DNA from: Polaribacter sp. IC073
GTDB taxonomy: Bacteria > Bacteroidota > Bacteroidia > Flavobacteriales > Flavobacteriaceae
NCBI RefSeq assembly: GCF_007997075.1
Contig: NZ_VORS01000004.1
Location: 1-64,000 of the forward strand
Reading direction: 5' to 3'
Length of the DNA stretch: 64,000 bases
A program made the position numbers and the translations under genes. Positions 36,251 to 45,162 of the stretch are shown here, piece after piece; position 1 is the stretch's first letter; the number at the start of each line of letters is the position of its first letter. The notes beneath the pieces are model-generated. The model did no database searches and was not told the origin of the DNA. It saw only the letters and a program-made list of their open reading frames with translations.

Positions 36251-38323
36251 ATGAGCTATAAAATTATGTATAAAAATCTGTTCCTTCTACTTTTTTTTAC
36301 AAGTATTAGCTTCGGACAATCGATTAAAGTAGCTTGTGTTGGTAATTCTGTTACCTATGGAGCAGGTATTAAAGACAGGGAAGTAAATTCCTATCCACAG
36401 CAATTACAAAATTTACTTGGCGACTCTTATAAAGTCGCCAATTTTGGTTTTTCTGGAGCTACATTACTTAAAAACGGACATAAACCGTATTGGGACAAAC
36501 CCGTATTTAAAGAATCACAAGATTTTGAGCCCAATATTGTTATTATTCATTTGGGGTTAAATGATCAAGGCAATAACAATTGGCCAAAACATAAAGACGA
36601 ATTTATTGCAGATTATTTAGAGATGATTACTCTTTACAAAAACCTGCCCTCTAAACCGAAAGTTATTATTGGTAAAATGACACCTACTTTTTCTGGGCAT
36701 CATTGGTTTGAAGAAGGCATGCGAGAGAATTTTAAAGAGATTCAAGCTAAAATTGAAAGCATCTCAAAAAGCGCAAGTGTAGAAATGATAGATTTACACG
36801 AACCTTTATATCGGTACCCAGAATATTTTCCAGACAATTTACATCCGAAGAAAGCTGGTGCAAAAATAATAGCAGAAAAAGTATACAGTGCAATTACAGG
36901 TGATTTTGGAGGATTAATACTGCCTAAAATCTATGGAGAAAATATGGTTATCCAAAGAAATGAACCAATACATTTTAACGGATTTGCTAATTTTAATGAT
37001 GTTGTTAAAGTTGAATTTAACAATAGAATAAAAACAATAAAAACAGCTCTTAGTGGTGAATGGAAACTAGCGTTTCCTTCGATGAAAGCTGGTGGTCCTT
37101 ATCAATTAAAAATTTCGACAACTACAAAAACTATCGTAATAAATAAAGTATTTATTGGCGAGGTTTGGTTGGCTACTGGGCAGTCTAACATGGATTTTAA
37201 AGTTCGTGATATGAAAAATGCTGCAACTGTTTTAAAAGATTCCTTGAATCCAAATATTTTTGTGTTTTCGATGGATCCAAAAGTTTTAGGCGGAAATACA
37301 TTTACAAAAGAAGATTTCGAAAATATCAATGCCAACGATTATTTTAAATATTCTGGTTGGCACAATGAGAAAGGTGAAGTATTAGAGAATTTCTCTGCAA
37401 TAGCCTATGCTTTTGCGCACAATCTTCAAAAAGAATTAAACGTACCTATTGGTATTATTTGCAATGCAGTTGGTGGTTCTCCAACCCAAAGCTGGGTTAG
37501 TAGAGAACGCATGGAACAAACACACGAAACCGTGAGCATGTTAAACGATTCTTGGCAAAATCCGTTGATAGATTCTTGGGTTTCTAAACGAAAATCTGAA
37601 AATTTTGGAGGGAATAAAAACCTAAAAGCAAGGCATCCTTACGATCCTACTATTTTATTTGATGCAGGTATTTTACCACTTATAAATTACAACTTTAAAG
37701 GTGTTCTTTGGTATCAAGGCGAATCGAATGCAGAACGAGTTAACTTGCATGCGCGATTATTTAAAATGTTGGTGAACGATTGGCGCATTCATTTTAAAAA
37801 ACCAGCACTTCCTTTTTATTATGTGCAATTAACGAGTATGGAAAGACCTGGTTGGGGATCATTTAGAGATTCGCAGCGTAAATTATTATCGATTCCAAAT
37901 ACAGGAATGGCAGTAATTACCGATGTTGGAAATCGTACAGATGTACATCCAACTCAAAAATGGGTTGTTGGTAAAAGATTATCAAACATCGCTTTAGCAA
38001 AAACCTATCAAAAAAATATTGCATATTCTGGTCCTTTATTCGATTTTGTAAATGTAATAGATACTAAATTAGAAGTACATTTTCAATTTTCAGAAGGTTT
38101 AAAAACCAAGGACAATCAACCTGTAAAAGACATCAAAATTGCTGGAGTTGATAAAGTTTTTAAGTCTGCCAAAAGCAGGATAAAAAATAATATTATAGAA
38201 GTTTGGCATCCTGAAATTAAAAACCCAAGATATGTTCGTTATGGGTATTCGCCATTTACAGAAAGTAATTTAACCAACAAAAGCGGTTTACCTGCATCAA
38301 CATTTTCAAATATTTTAGATTAA
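36251..38323 (+). CDS. nanS: Two-domain sialate O-acetylesterase (SGNH + NanS-type)
   Basis: 690 residues with a signal peptide (LFLLLFFTSISFGQ). Residues 24-215 form an SGNH hydrolase: GNSVTYG (Ser33), GFSG, GLND and DNLHP for the Asp-His pair. Residues 220-690 form a second sialate O-acetylesterase domain: WLATGQSNMDF (Ser312), LWYQGESNA and DVGNRTDVHPTQKW. The same double-esterase layout is known for NanS of Tannerella forsythia, which removes 9-O-acetyl groups so that sialidase can act. Position directly after the sialidase gene supports this role. ATG 36266 is an alternative start. The two active sites may serve different O-acetyl positions. Confidence 0.9.
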   Translation: MSYKIMYKNLFLLLFFTSISFGQSIKVACVGNSVTYGAGIKDREVNSYPQQLQNLLGDSYKVANFGFSGATLLKNGHKPYWDKPVFKESQDFEPNIVIIHLGLNDQGNNNWPKHKDEFIADYLEMITLYKNLPSKPKVIIGKMTPTFSGHHWFEEGMRENFKEIQAKIESISKSASVEMIDLHEPLYRYPEYFPDNLHPKKAGAKIIAEKVYSAITGDFGGLILPKIYGENMVIQRNEPIHFNGFANFNDVVKVEFNNRIKTIKTALSGEWKLAFPSMKAGGPYQLKISTTTKTIVINKVFIGEVWLATGQSNMDFKVRDMKNAATVLKDSLNPNIFVFSMDPKVLGGNTFTKEDFENINANDYFKYSGWHNEKGEVLENFSAIAYAFAHNLQKELNVPIGIICNAVGGSPTQSWVSRERMEQTHETVSMLNDSWQNPLIDSWVSKRKSENFGGNKNLKARHPYDPTILFDAGILPLINYNFKGVLWYQGESNAERVNLHARLFKMLVNDWRIHFKKPALPFYYVQLTSMERPGWGSFRDSQRKLLSIPNTGMAVITDVGNRTDVHPTQKWVVGKRLSNIALAKTYQKNIAYSGPLFDFVNVIDTKLEVHFQFSEGLKTKDNQPVKDIKIAGVDKVFKSAKSRIKNNIIEVWHPEIKNPRYVRYGYSPFTESNLTNKSGLPASTFSNILD

Positions 38324-38339
38324 TTTAATACAACATCAA

Positions 38340-39521
38340 ATGAAATCATTTTATCTTTTTTTAGCTGTTTGTTTTTTAACTTCAAGTGTAATTTTTGGAC
38401 AAAAATTTGAAAATTTAGCATTAACACCTCCAATGGGTTGGAATAGTTGGAACACTTTTGAATGCGCTGGCGTTAACGAAACTGTAATTCGAGAAATGGC
38501 AGATGCCATGGTTGGAAAAGGTCTAAAAGATGTTGGTTACGAGTATGTTGTTATTGATGATTGTTGGCAAATAGGAAGAGATGAAAACGGCTATATTATT
38601 GTTGATAAAGAAAAATTTCCATCAGGAATTAAGGTTTTAGCGGATTATGTACATTCTAAAGGTTTAAAGTTCGGAATTTATTCGGACGCAGGAACAATGA
38701 CCTGTGCAAAACGACCAGGAAGTAAAGGTTTTGAGTATAAAGATGCAGAAACCTATGCGAAATGGGGCGTAGATTATTTAAAATACGACTGGTGCTATAC
38801 GGAAGGACAAGATGCAAAAACAGCATACAAGTTAATGCGCGATGCATTATATAAAGCAGGCAAACCAATTGTTTTTAGTATGTGTGAATGGGGAGAAAAC
38901 AAACCTTGGGAATGGGCAGAAAATGTAGGGCATTTATGGAGAACTACTTTAGATATTGATATGAAAGGTAGGTTTGATGGAAATATTAATGGAAATTTAA
39001 TTGGATGGTCAGATTTAGTAGACCTGCAAGTTGGTTTAGAAAAATATGCAGGTCCAGGACATTGGAATGATCCAGACATGTTGGCTGTAGGAAATAACGA
39101 TATGCCAATTAATGAAGCAAGAGCACATTTTAGTATGTGGGCAATGTTGGCAGCGCCTTTAATGGCTGGAAACGATTTAAGAACAATGTCTTTTAGTGAT
39201 CAAGAAATTTTAACAAACAAAGAATTAATAGCTATAAATCAAGACGTTTTAGGAAAACAAGGTTTTAAGGTTAAAGATTACGGAAACTTTGAAATTTGGC
39301 AAAAACCTTTAGAAAATGGAGATATTGCTATCTGTTTATTTAATAGAGAAACTTCAAATAATAAATATCAAGTAAATTGGAAACAGATGAATATTAAAGA
39401 TTTTTCTGGAGAATATGCTGTTAAAAATTTATGGAAAAATAAAACAATTGGTACGACAAGCACTAATTTTTTAATTGAAGTGCCTGCTAGAGATGTTGTG
39501 GTTTTTAGACTGACAAAATAA
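38340..39521 (+). CDS. GH27 alpha-galactosidase / alpha-N-acetylgalactosaminidase
   Basis: 393 residues with a signal peptide (FYLFLAVCFLTSSVIFG). GH27 motifs: TPPMGWNSWNTFEC, VVIDDCWQ, KFGIYSDAGTMTC, nucleophile D150 in YLKYDWCY and acid/base D205 in WRTTLDI; GPGHWNDPDML follows. A small C-terminal beta domain ends the protein. It removes terminal alpha-Gal, as on blood group B or Galili epitopes, or alpha-GalNAc; sequence alone does not separate these. Ten bp separate it from the following GH20 gene. Confidence 0.93.
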   Translation: MKSFYLFLAVCFLTSSVIFGQKFENLALTPPMGWNSWNTFECAGVNETVIREMADAMVGKGLKDVGYEYVVIDDCWQIGRDENGYIIVDKEKFPSGIKVLADYVHSKGLKFGIYSDAGTMTCAKRPGSKGFEYKDAETYAKWGVDYLKYDWCYTEGQDAKTAYKLMRDALYKAGKPIVFSMCEWGENKPWEWAENVGHLWRTTLDIDMKGRFDGNINGNLIGWSDLVDLQVGLEKYAGPGHWNDPDMLAVGNNDMPINEARAHFSMWAMLAAPLMAGNDLRTMSFSDQEILTNKELIAINQDVLGKQGFKVKDYGNFEIWQKPLENGDIAICLFNRETSNNKYQVNWKQMNIKDFSGEYAVKNLWKNKTIGTTSTNFLIEVPARDVVVFRLTK

Positions 39522-39531
39522 AATAATAAGT

Positions 39532-41583
39532 ATGAAATTAAATTTAGTTAAACTAAAGAACATCGTTTTTATTAGCTTTTTATTTTTCTGTTTTAGTGGA
39601 TGTGCTCAAAACAATGCAATCGATTTTGAAGCTACCTATCCTATAATTCCTGTGCCAAATCAAATCAATTTTGGCGATGCAGAAATTCAGTTTGAAAGTG
39701 TACACATAATTGCAAATGATTTTAAAAATGAAGGAAATATTTTAGCTGGTTTTTTCAATGAAAAAGGCATAAATTCATTAGTAAACGGCTTACATATTCA
39801 ACTTAAAAAAGAAAATAGTTCTGTTGATGAAAATAATGAAGAAGCCTATAAATTAAGCATTTCTGATAAAATAATAATTACGTCAAATTCTGATAAAGGT
39901 ATTTATTACGGAATTCAAACTTTAAAACAAATCTTTAGAAAAAGTAAAACAAAAGGCGTTTTCCCTAAAGTTGATATTTTAGATTTTCCTGTGTTTAAAA
40001 TTCGTGGTTTTATGCACGATACTGGTCGTAATTTTCAATCGGTAGCACAATTAAAAGAACAGATTGAAATTTTATCACAATACAAATACAATGTGTTTCA
40101 TTGGCATTTAACAGACAACCCTGGTTGGAGATTAGAGAGTAAAATATATCCAGAATTACAATCGCAAGAAGCAACTTCAAGACAAAAAGGGAATTTTTAT
40201 ACGCAAGAAGATTTCAAAGATATTATAGCTTTTTGTAAAGAAAGAAAAATCACGTTGATTCCAGAATTCGATATTCCAGGACATACAGATGCGTTTAGAA
40301 AAGCGTTGCAAATTGATGAAATGCGCGATCCAAAAGTAAAACCTATTTTACTCAATTTATTTCAAGAATTAATGGATTTGGCAGACGCAAAAACAATGCC
40401 TTATATTCATATTGGAACCGATGAAGTTAGAAACGATTTTGAGCGAGTTTCTAACGATGTTATTTTTGAATTGATGCAGCTCATCGAAAAAAACAATAGA
40501 GAGGTTATTGTTTGGAAAGAAGGGATTGTGGTAAAAAAAGATACCACTTCTATCAATCAACTTTGGGCGTATCACGAAGGTCGAAAAGGGCACAGATTTA
40601 TAGATTCGAGGAGTAATTATATCAATCATTTAGATCCTTTTGCAGGAATGGGAAGGTTGTTTTTTCAGCAACCAGCTAGACAACCAAAAGGAGATGCTTT
40701 AGCACTTGGAGGAATTTTAGCTGCGTGGCCAGACAATAACATTCATAACGAACGCGATATTTTAAAGCAAAATCCTATTTATCCATCCATGGTATTTTAT
40801 GCGGATGCAATTTGGAATGGTAGAGCAAAAGATTATCCGGAATATTGGGCAAAATCACCCCCAAAAGAAACGCAAGAATTTAAAGATTTTAAGGCTTTTG
40901 AAGCAAAAGTAATTACACATAGAGATTTGTTTTTTAAAGGAAAAGAGTTTCAATATATAAAGCAAACCGATAAAGAGTGGAAATTAATTGGCCCTTTTGA
41001 TCATAATGGAAATGTAGAAAAATCATTTCTTGTTGAAGAGATAATTAAAGAAAGCTATAAAGTGGATGGAGAAGAATTTTCTTGGACAGATAATCACGTT
41101 GGGGCAACCATTCATTTAAAACATTTCTTCGGATTTCCTGCTGTAACGGAAGCAAAACAAGGAACCTATTATGCGTATACAACTATTTATTCTCCGGAAG
41201 ATAGGGTGCAAGATTTTTGGATTGGCTTTCAAGGTTGGTCAAGATCGGGAGGAAGACGCGTTGGTCCTTTTCCTGGTTTAGGAGACTGGCACACTACAAA
41301 ACCAAAAATTTGGGTTAATAATACTGAAATAGCTCCGCCAGCTTGGAAACAACCAAATTTAGGAACAAAGACAGATGAAATTCCGTTTATTGATGAAGAT
41401 TACTTTTTTAGAAGTCCGACAAAAATCACTTTAAAAAAAGGTTGGAATAATGTGTTGTTAAAAATTCCACAAGATAGAAATTCTTGGAAATGGATGTTTA
41501 CTTGTATTCCTGTAAAGGTTACCAAAGACGGATTTAGAGAAGTATCAGACTTAAAATATAGTACTAATTTCGAAAATAAGTAG
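39532..41583 (+). CDS. GH20 beta-N-acetylhexosaminidase, divergent subtype
   Basis: 683-residue lipoprotein (FFCFSGC, Cys24). A GH20b N-domain (about 35-155) and a barrel with FKIRGFMHDTGRNF, YNVFHWHLTDNPGWRLESKI, IPEFDIPGHTDAF and HIGTDEV (catalytic D297-E298) are seen. The usual HIGGDEV is HIGTDEV here and the Trp-rich end of the barrel is different, so it belongs to another GH20 branch than the two minus-strand enzymes. A C-terminal beta-sandwich of about 200 residues (WKLIGPFDHNGNVEKSF...) looks like a binding module. Stop and next start are separated by one base. Confidence 0.9.
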   Translation: MKLNLVKLKNIVFISFLFFCFSGCAQNNAIDFEATYPIIPVPNQINFGDAEIQFESVHIIANDFKNEGNILAGFFNEKGINSLVNGLHIQLKKENSSVDENNEEAYKLSISDKIIITSNSDKGIYYGIQTLKQIFRKSKTKGVFPKVDILDFPVFKIRGFMHDTGRNFQSVAQLKEQIEILSQYKYNVFHWHLTDNPGWRLESKIYPELQSQEATSRQKGNFYTQEDFKDIIAFCKERKITLIPEFDIPGHTDAFRKALQIDEMRDPKVKPILLNLFQELMDLADAKTMPYIHIGTDEVRNDFERVSNDVIFELMQLIEKNNREVIVWKEGIVVKKDTTSINQLWAYHEGRKGHRFIDSRSNYINHLDPFAGMGRLFFQQPARQPKGDALALGGILAAWPDNNIHNERDILKQNPIYPSMVFYADAIWNGRAKDYPEYWAKSPPKETQEFKDFKAFEAKVITHRDLFFKGKEFQYIKQTDKEWKLIGPFDHNGNVEKSFLVEEIIKESYKVDGEEFSWTDNHVGATIHLKHFFGFPAVTEAKQGTYYAYTTIYSPEDRVQDFWIGFQGWSRSGGRRVGPFPGLGDWHTTKPKIWVNNTEIAPPAWKQPNLGTKTDEIPFIDEDYFFRSPTKITLKKGWNNVLLKIPQDRNSWKWMFTCIPVKVTKDGFREVSDLKYSTNFENK

Positions 41584-41584
41584 T

Positions 41585-42235
41585 ATGAAAAAAATCCTAG
41601 TTATTTTATTACTAACTTTTGTAAATATAGGTTTTGCTCAAAATTATTCTGAACATTATTATAATAGAAAAGCAAAATTTGAAAAAGAAGCAGACACTAA
41701 AAATGAAATTATTTTCTTAGGAAATAGCATTACAGAAGGTGGAAAGTGGAAAGAATTATTTCCTGGTAAAAATGTTGTTAATCGCGGAATTAGTGGTGAT
41801 GTTACTGATGGAATTTTATTTAGATTGGATGAAGTTACCGCATCAAAACCAAAAAAAGTATTTTTATTAATTGGTACCAATGATATGGCGCGTGGTAAAA
41901 GTATCGATTATGTTCTAAAAAATACAGCAAAAATTATTTTACAAATCAAAAGTCAATCCGAAGAAACAAAAATATATGTACAGAGTATTTTGCCTATCAA
42001 TCCAAATGTTGGCACAAGGTTTTCTGGACATAAAAGCAATCATCAGAAAATTATAGAAGCAAATAAACGTTTAGGAAAATTAACGAAAAAATTGAATGTA
42101 AAGTTTATCAATTTGCATAAAAAAATGAGAAATAGTAAAAAACACATCAAACTAAAATATACGTATGATGGTTTGCATTTAAGTGCTGAGGGTTATGAAA
42201 AATGGAAAAAAATAATCCGAAAAGATGTTCGTTAA
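41585..42235 (+). CDS. Secreted SGNH/GDSL esterase
   Basis: 216 residues with a signal peptide (MKKILVILLLTFVNIGFAQ). The four SGNH blocks are clear: FLGNSITEGG (catalytic Ser), RGISGD, IGTNDMA and DGLHLSAEGY (Asp-His). PAF-acetylhydrolase-like lipase/esterase fold. In this operon it probably de-acetylates sugars, complementing the two-domain esterase. It is translationally coupled to the preceding GH20. Confidence 0.88.
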   Translation: MKKILVILLLTFVNIGFAQNYSEHYYNRKAKFEKEADTKNEIIFLGNSITEGGKWKELFPGKNVVNRGISGDVTDGILFRLDEVTASKPKKVFLLIGTNDMARGKSIDYVLKNTAKIILQIKSQSEETKIYVQSILPINPNVGTRFSGHKSNHQKIIEANKRLGKLTKKLNVKFINLHKKMRNSKKHIKLKYTYDGLHLSAEGYEKWKKIIRKDVR

Positions 42236-42283
42236 AATAAATATAAGACTATGTAAGTTAGGCTAAAAGACATAATTAAATTT

Positions 42284-42300
42284 AATATGTAATACATAAT
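42284..42300. promoter_or_regulatory. Candidate GntR/NanR operator, site 5 (mutarotase-symporter gene)
   Basis: AATATGT-AAT-ACATAAT: the right arm equals sites 1 and 3 and the left arm has one mismatch. It lies in the 215-bp gap before the sialic-acid symporter fusion, giving this gene its own regulated promoter. Confidence 0.7.
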
Positions 42301-42450
42301 ACATTTAAAATTATTTTATTAACTTGCCTTACAATTTTTATATTAAAAATTTATTTCATTTCATTGCAGTGGTTTAGAAAAAGTAACGAAGTAGCAAAGC
42401 TCTAAAACGATTTGAAAAAAACGAATTATTTACAAAGTAATCTCAATAAA

Positions 42451-45072
42451 ATGAAGAAAATTCAGAAGGCAGTTCTCTTATTGGCCGTAATTTTAATTAG
42501 TGTTCAATTTTACGGACAAGAAATTTCCAAATTAAAACTTACAAATCTACCTAGTTTGCCTGCTCAACAAAATACAACTGAATCTCTTGGTTTTGCTGGT
42601 ATGTTAGGAGGAGCTCACAACGGAGTTTTTTTGGTTGCTGGTGGTGCTAATTTCCCTGAAGGTTTGCCTTGGGAAGGTGGTAAGAAAGTTTGGAGCAAAG
42701 ATATTTACGTTTTTGAAAACAACAAATGGCGATTATCTTCAAAACAATTACTGGAACCACTTGGCTATTCGGCTTCTATAAATACAGACCAAGGTATTTT
42801 ATGCATTGGCGGTAACAATGCAACTTCGACTAGTAACAGTGTTTTTATGCTGAGTTATAATAGCGCAAGCAAAGAAGTTGAAATAACAGCATATCCAAAA
42901 TTACCAGAATCTTTAGCTTTTTCTTCTGCAGTGGTTGTAGATGACTTTGTATATTTAGTTGGTGGTAAAAATGCAAAACGTAGCACAAATTCGTTTTATA
43001 AATTAGATTTAAAAAAGAAACAAAGTTGGGCGAAGTTAACTGATTTCCCCGGGCTTCCTAGAGCACTTCATACTACGGCGGTTCAAGAAACAAAAGAAGC
43101 AAAAAAACTATTTGTTATCGGGGGAAGAAATGAAATAGCAGGACAAAAATCTAAAGCTTTAACTACGTATTTGTCTTATGACTTTAAGAATGAAGTGTGG
43201 CATGAAGAAGGAGAGTTATTGATTGATGACAAACCACTCGTTTTAATGGGAGCTTCTGCAGAAGTTATGGGTTCTATGCATATTATGGTGTATGGGGGAA
43301 GTGACGCATTACTTTTTGATGAATTAGAAAATATTGGTTTAAAAATGAGTAGTGAGCAAGATGCTGCTGTAAAAAACGAATTAACTGCCAGAAGAGATGC
43401 TATCTTAAACAAGCACCCAGGGTTTTCAAAAGATATTTTAGCATATAATACCATCACTAAAAAATGGTTTGTGTATGATACTCTTCCGACTAAAATTCCT
43501 GTAACGGCGCTTTCATTTAAAAATAACGATGCTTTTGTCATTGTTTCGGGTGAAGTTTCTCCAGGTATTCGAACGCCAAGTGTGCAAACGTTTAAAATTG
43601 CAGATGCTGCACATCCTTTCGGGATTCTTAATTATAGTATTCTTGCACTTTACCTATTAATATCTGTATTTATTGGTCTTTATTTTGCTCGTAAACAAAA
43701 ATCTACGGATGATTACTTTTCAGGAGGCGGACGTATTCCTTGGTGGGCTGCAGGTTTAAGTGTTTTTGGTACCTTGTTAAGTGCCATCACTTTTATGGCA
43801 ATTCCTGCGAAGGCTTTTGTTACAGATTGGTCTTTCTTTTTTCTTAATATTACGGCCATATTAATTACACCATTAATCGCTTTTATATTCATTCCTTTCT
43901 TTAACAGACTAAAAATAAAAACAGCTTATGAATATTTAGAGGACCGTTTTAATTACGCAGCACGTGCTTTTGGAAGTTTATCTTTTATCTTATTTCAGTT
44001 AGGAAGAATCGGTATTGTATTGTTATTACCTTCATTAGCAATTTCAATTGTAACAGGAATTCCCGTTGAAACCAGTATATTGATTATGGGAATACTTTGT
44101 ATCTTCTATACCACTTTTGGAGGAATTGAAGCAGTAGTTTGGACGGATGTTATGCAAGTAATTGTGCTGTTAGGAGGAAGTGTTTTGGCAGTTGTATGGA
44201 TTATGATGCATACAGAAACCTCATTTGGAGATATGATAACGTATGCGTCAGATCGAGAAAAATTTAATATTGCTAACCTAGAATTAAACTTTACAGAATC
44301 TACTTTCTGGGTAGTATTTATTGGAGGGCTTGCCTCTGCTATGGTTACACAAGGAACAGACCAAACTATTGTGCAGCGTTATTTAACTAGTTCTAGTGTT
44401 AAAGATTCTCAAAAAACCTTGTATACAAATGCAGTATTAACATTACCAGCAACCATTATCTTTTTTGGTTTAGGAACCCTTTTGTTCATATTTTATTCAG
44501 AAATGCCTTCTAAACTTTCACCAGCAATTTCTAATAACGATTCTATTTTTCCTTGGTACATTGTTAGAGAACTGCCCATGGGGATTTCTGGTTTATTGGT
44601 AGCCGGAATTTTTTCTGCGGCAATGTCTAGTATTAGTAGTAGTTTAAATTCGGTTTCAACCGCTTATTGTAACGATTTTCACTTACATTTTAAACCTAAA
44701 ATAAACGATGTTAAACTATTAAAAATAGCAAGAGTAGCAACAATGGTGACAGGTGTTTTAGGAGTACTTTTAGCACTTTGGATGGCGAGTTCAGAAATCA
44801 AATCACTTTGGGATCAATTTTACCGTTTTTTAGGACTTTTCACAGGAGGACTAGGAGGAATGTTTCTTTTAGGAATGCTTACCAAGAAAGCCAATGCTAC
44901 TGGTACCTTAATTGGGTTAGTGGTAAGTGCACTTGTAATATGGTATATAAGTGTGTTTACAGAAATTAACTTTTTAATGTATTCTTTCTTTGGTGTTGCT
45001 TCTTGTTTTAGCTTCGGATATATTTTTAGTTTGATCTTTCCAGATAAAAAGAAAGCAATTAAAGTTTCGTGA
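42451..45072 (+). CDS. Mutarotase (NanM-like kelch) - sodium/solute symporter fusion, putative sialic acid transporter
   Basis: About 873 residues. A signal-like N-terminus (AVLLLAVILISVQFYGQ) precedes a kelch propeller (about 30-385; GMLGGAHNGVFLVAGGANFP, LCIGGNNAT, VYLVGGKNA) like the cyclically permuted NanM mutarotases. From about residue 390 an SSS-family symporter with about 13 helices follows (YSILALYLLISVFIGLYFAR, STDDYFSGGGRIPWWAAGLS). NanM speeds alpha/beta anomer exchange of free Neu5Ac. Fusing it to the carrier places it at the periplasmic mouth of the transporter. The frame is open from a TTG at 42412; ATG 42451 gives the normal signal. It has its own operator-like palindrome and is last in the locus. 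Neu5Ac as substrate is inferred from context. Confidence 0.88.
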   Translation: MKKIQKAVLLLAVILISVQFYGQEISKLKLTNLPSLPAQQNTTESLGFAGMLGGAHNGVFLVAGGANFPEGLPWEGGKKVWSKDIYVFENNKWRLSSKQLLEPLGYSASINTDQGILCIGGNNATSTSNSVFMLSYNSASKEVEITAYPKLPESLAFSSAVVVDDFVYLVGGKNAKRSTNSFYKLDLKKKQSWAKLTDFPGLPRALHTTAVQETKEAKKLFVIGGRNEIAGQKSKALTTYLSYDFKNEVWHEEGELLIDDKPLVLMGASAEVMGSMHIMVYGGSDALLFDELENIGLKMSSEQDAAVKNELTARRDAILNKHPGFSKDILAYNTITKKWFVYDTLPTKIPVTALSFKNNDAFVIVSGEVSPGIRTPSVQTFKIADAAHPFGILNYSILALYLLISVFIGLYFARKQKSTDDYFSGGGRIPWWAAGLSVFGTLLSAITFMAIPAKAFVTDWSFFFLNITAILITPLIAFIFIPFFNRLKIKTAYEYLEDRFNYAARAFGSLSFILFQLGRIGIVLLLPSLAISIVTGIPVETSILIMGILCIFYTTFGGIEAVVWTDVMQVIVLLGGSVLAVVWIMMHTETSFGDMITYASDREKFNIANLELNFTESTFWVVFIGGLASAMVTQGTDQTIVQRYLTSSSVKDSQKTLYTNAVLTLPATIIFFGLGTLLFIFYSEMPSKLSPAISNNDSIFPWYIVRELPMGISGLLVAGIFSAAMSSISSSLNSVSTAYCNDFHLHFKPKINDVKLLKIARVATMVTGVLGVLLALWMASSEIKSLWDQFYRFLGLFTGGLGGMFLLGMLTKKANATGTLIGLVVSALVIWYISVFTEINFLMYSFFGVASCFSFGYIFSLIFPDKKKAIKVS

Positions 45073-45104
45073 AATAATAAATATTTTATTATTTAGCATA
45101 TATT

Positions 45105-45146
45105 AATACTTAACAAGACTTTAAAACCCTGTTAAGTATTTTTTTT
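45105..45146 (+). terminator. Terminator after the symporter fusion
   Basis: AATACTTAACA (45106-45116) pairs with TGTTAAGTATT (45130-45140), followed by a run of Ts. Marks the right end of the glycan locus. Confidence 0.8.
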
Positions 45147-45150
45147 ATAT

Positions 45151-45158
45151 TATTTTTG
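45151..45158 (+). promoter_or_regulatory. Possible -7 element of trmN6
   Basis: TATTTTTG matches TANNTTTG and ends 4 bp before the start codon. Because the protein start is fixed by family conservation, a message from this element would be nearly leaderless. It could be chance in a T-rich stretch. Confidence 0.3.
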
Positions 45159-45162
45159 AAGG

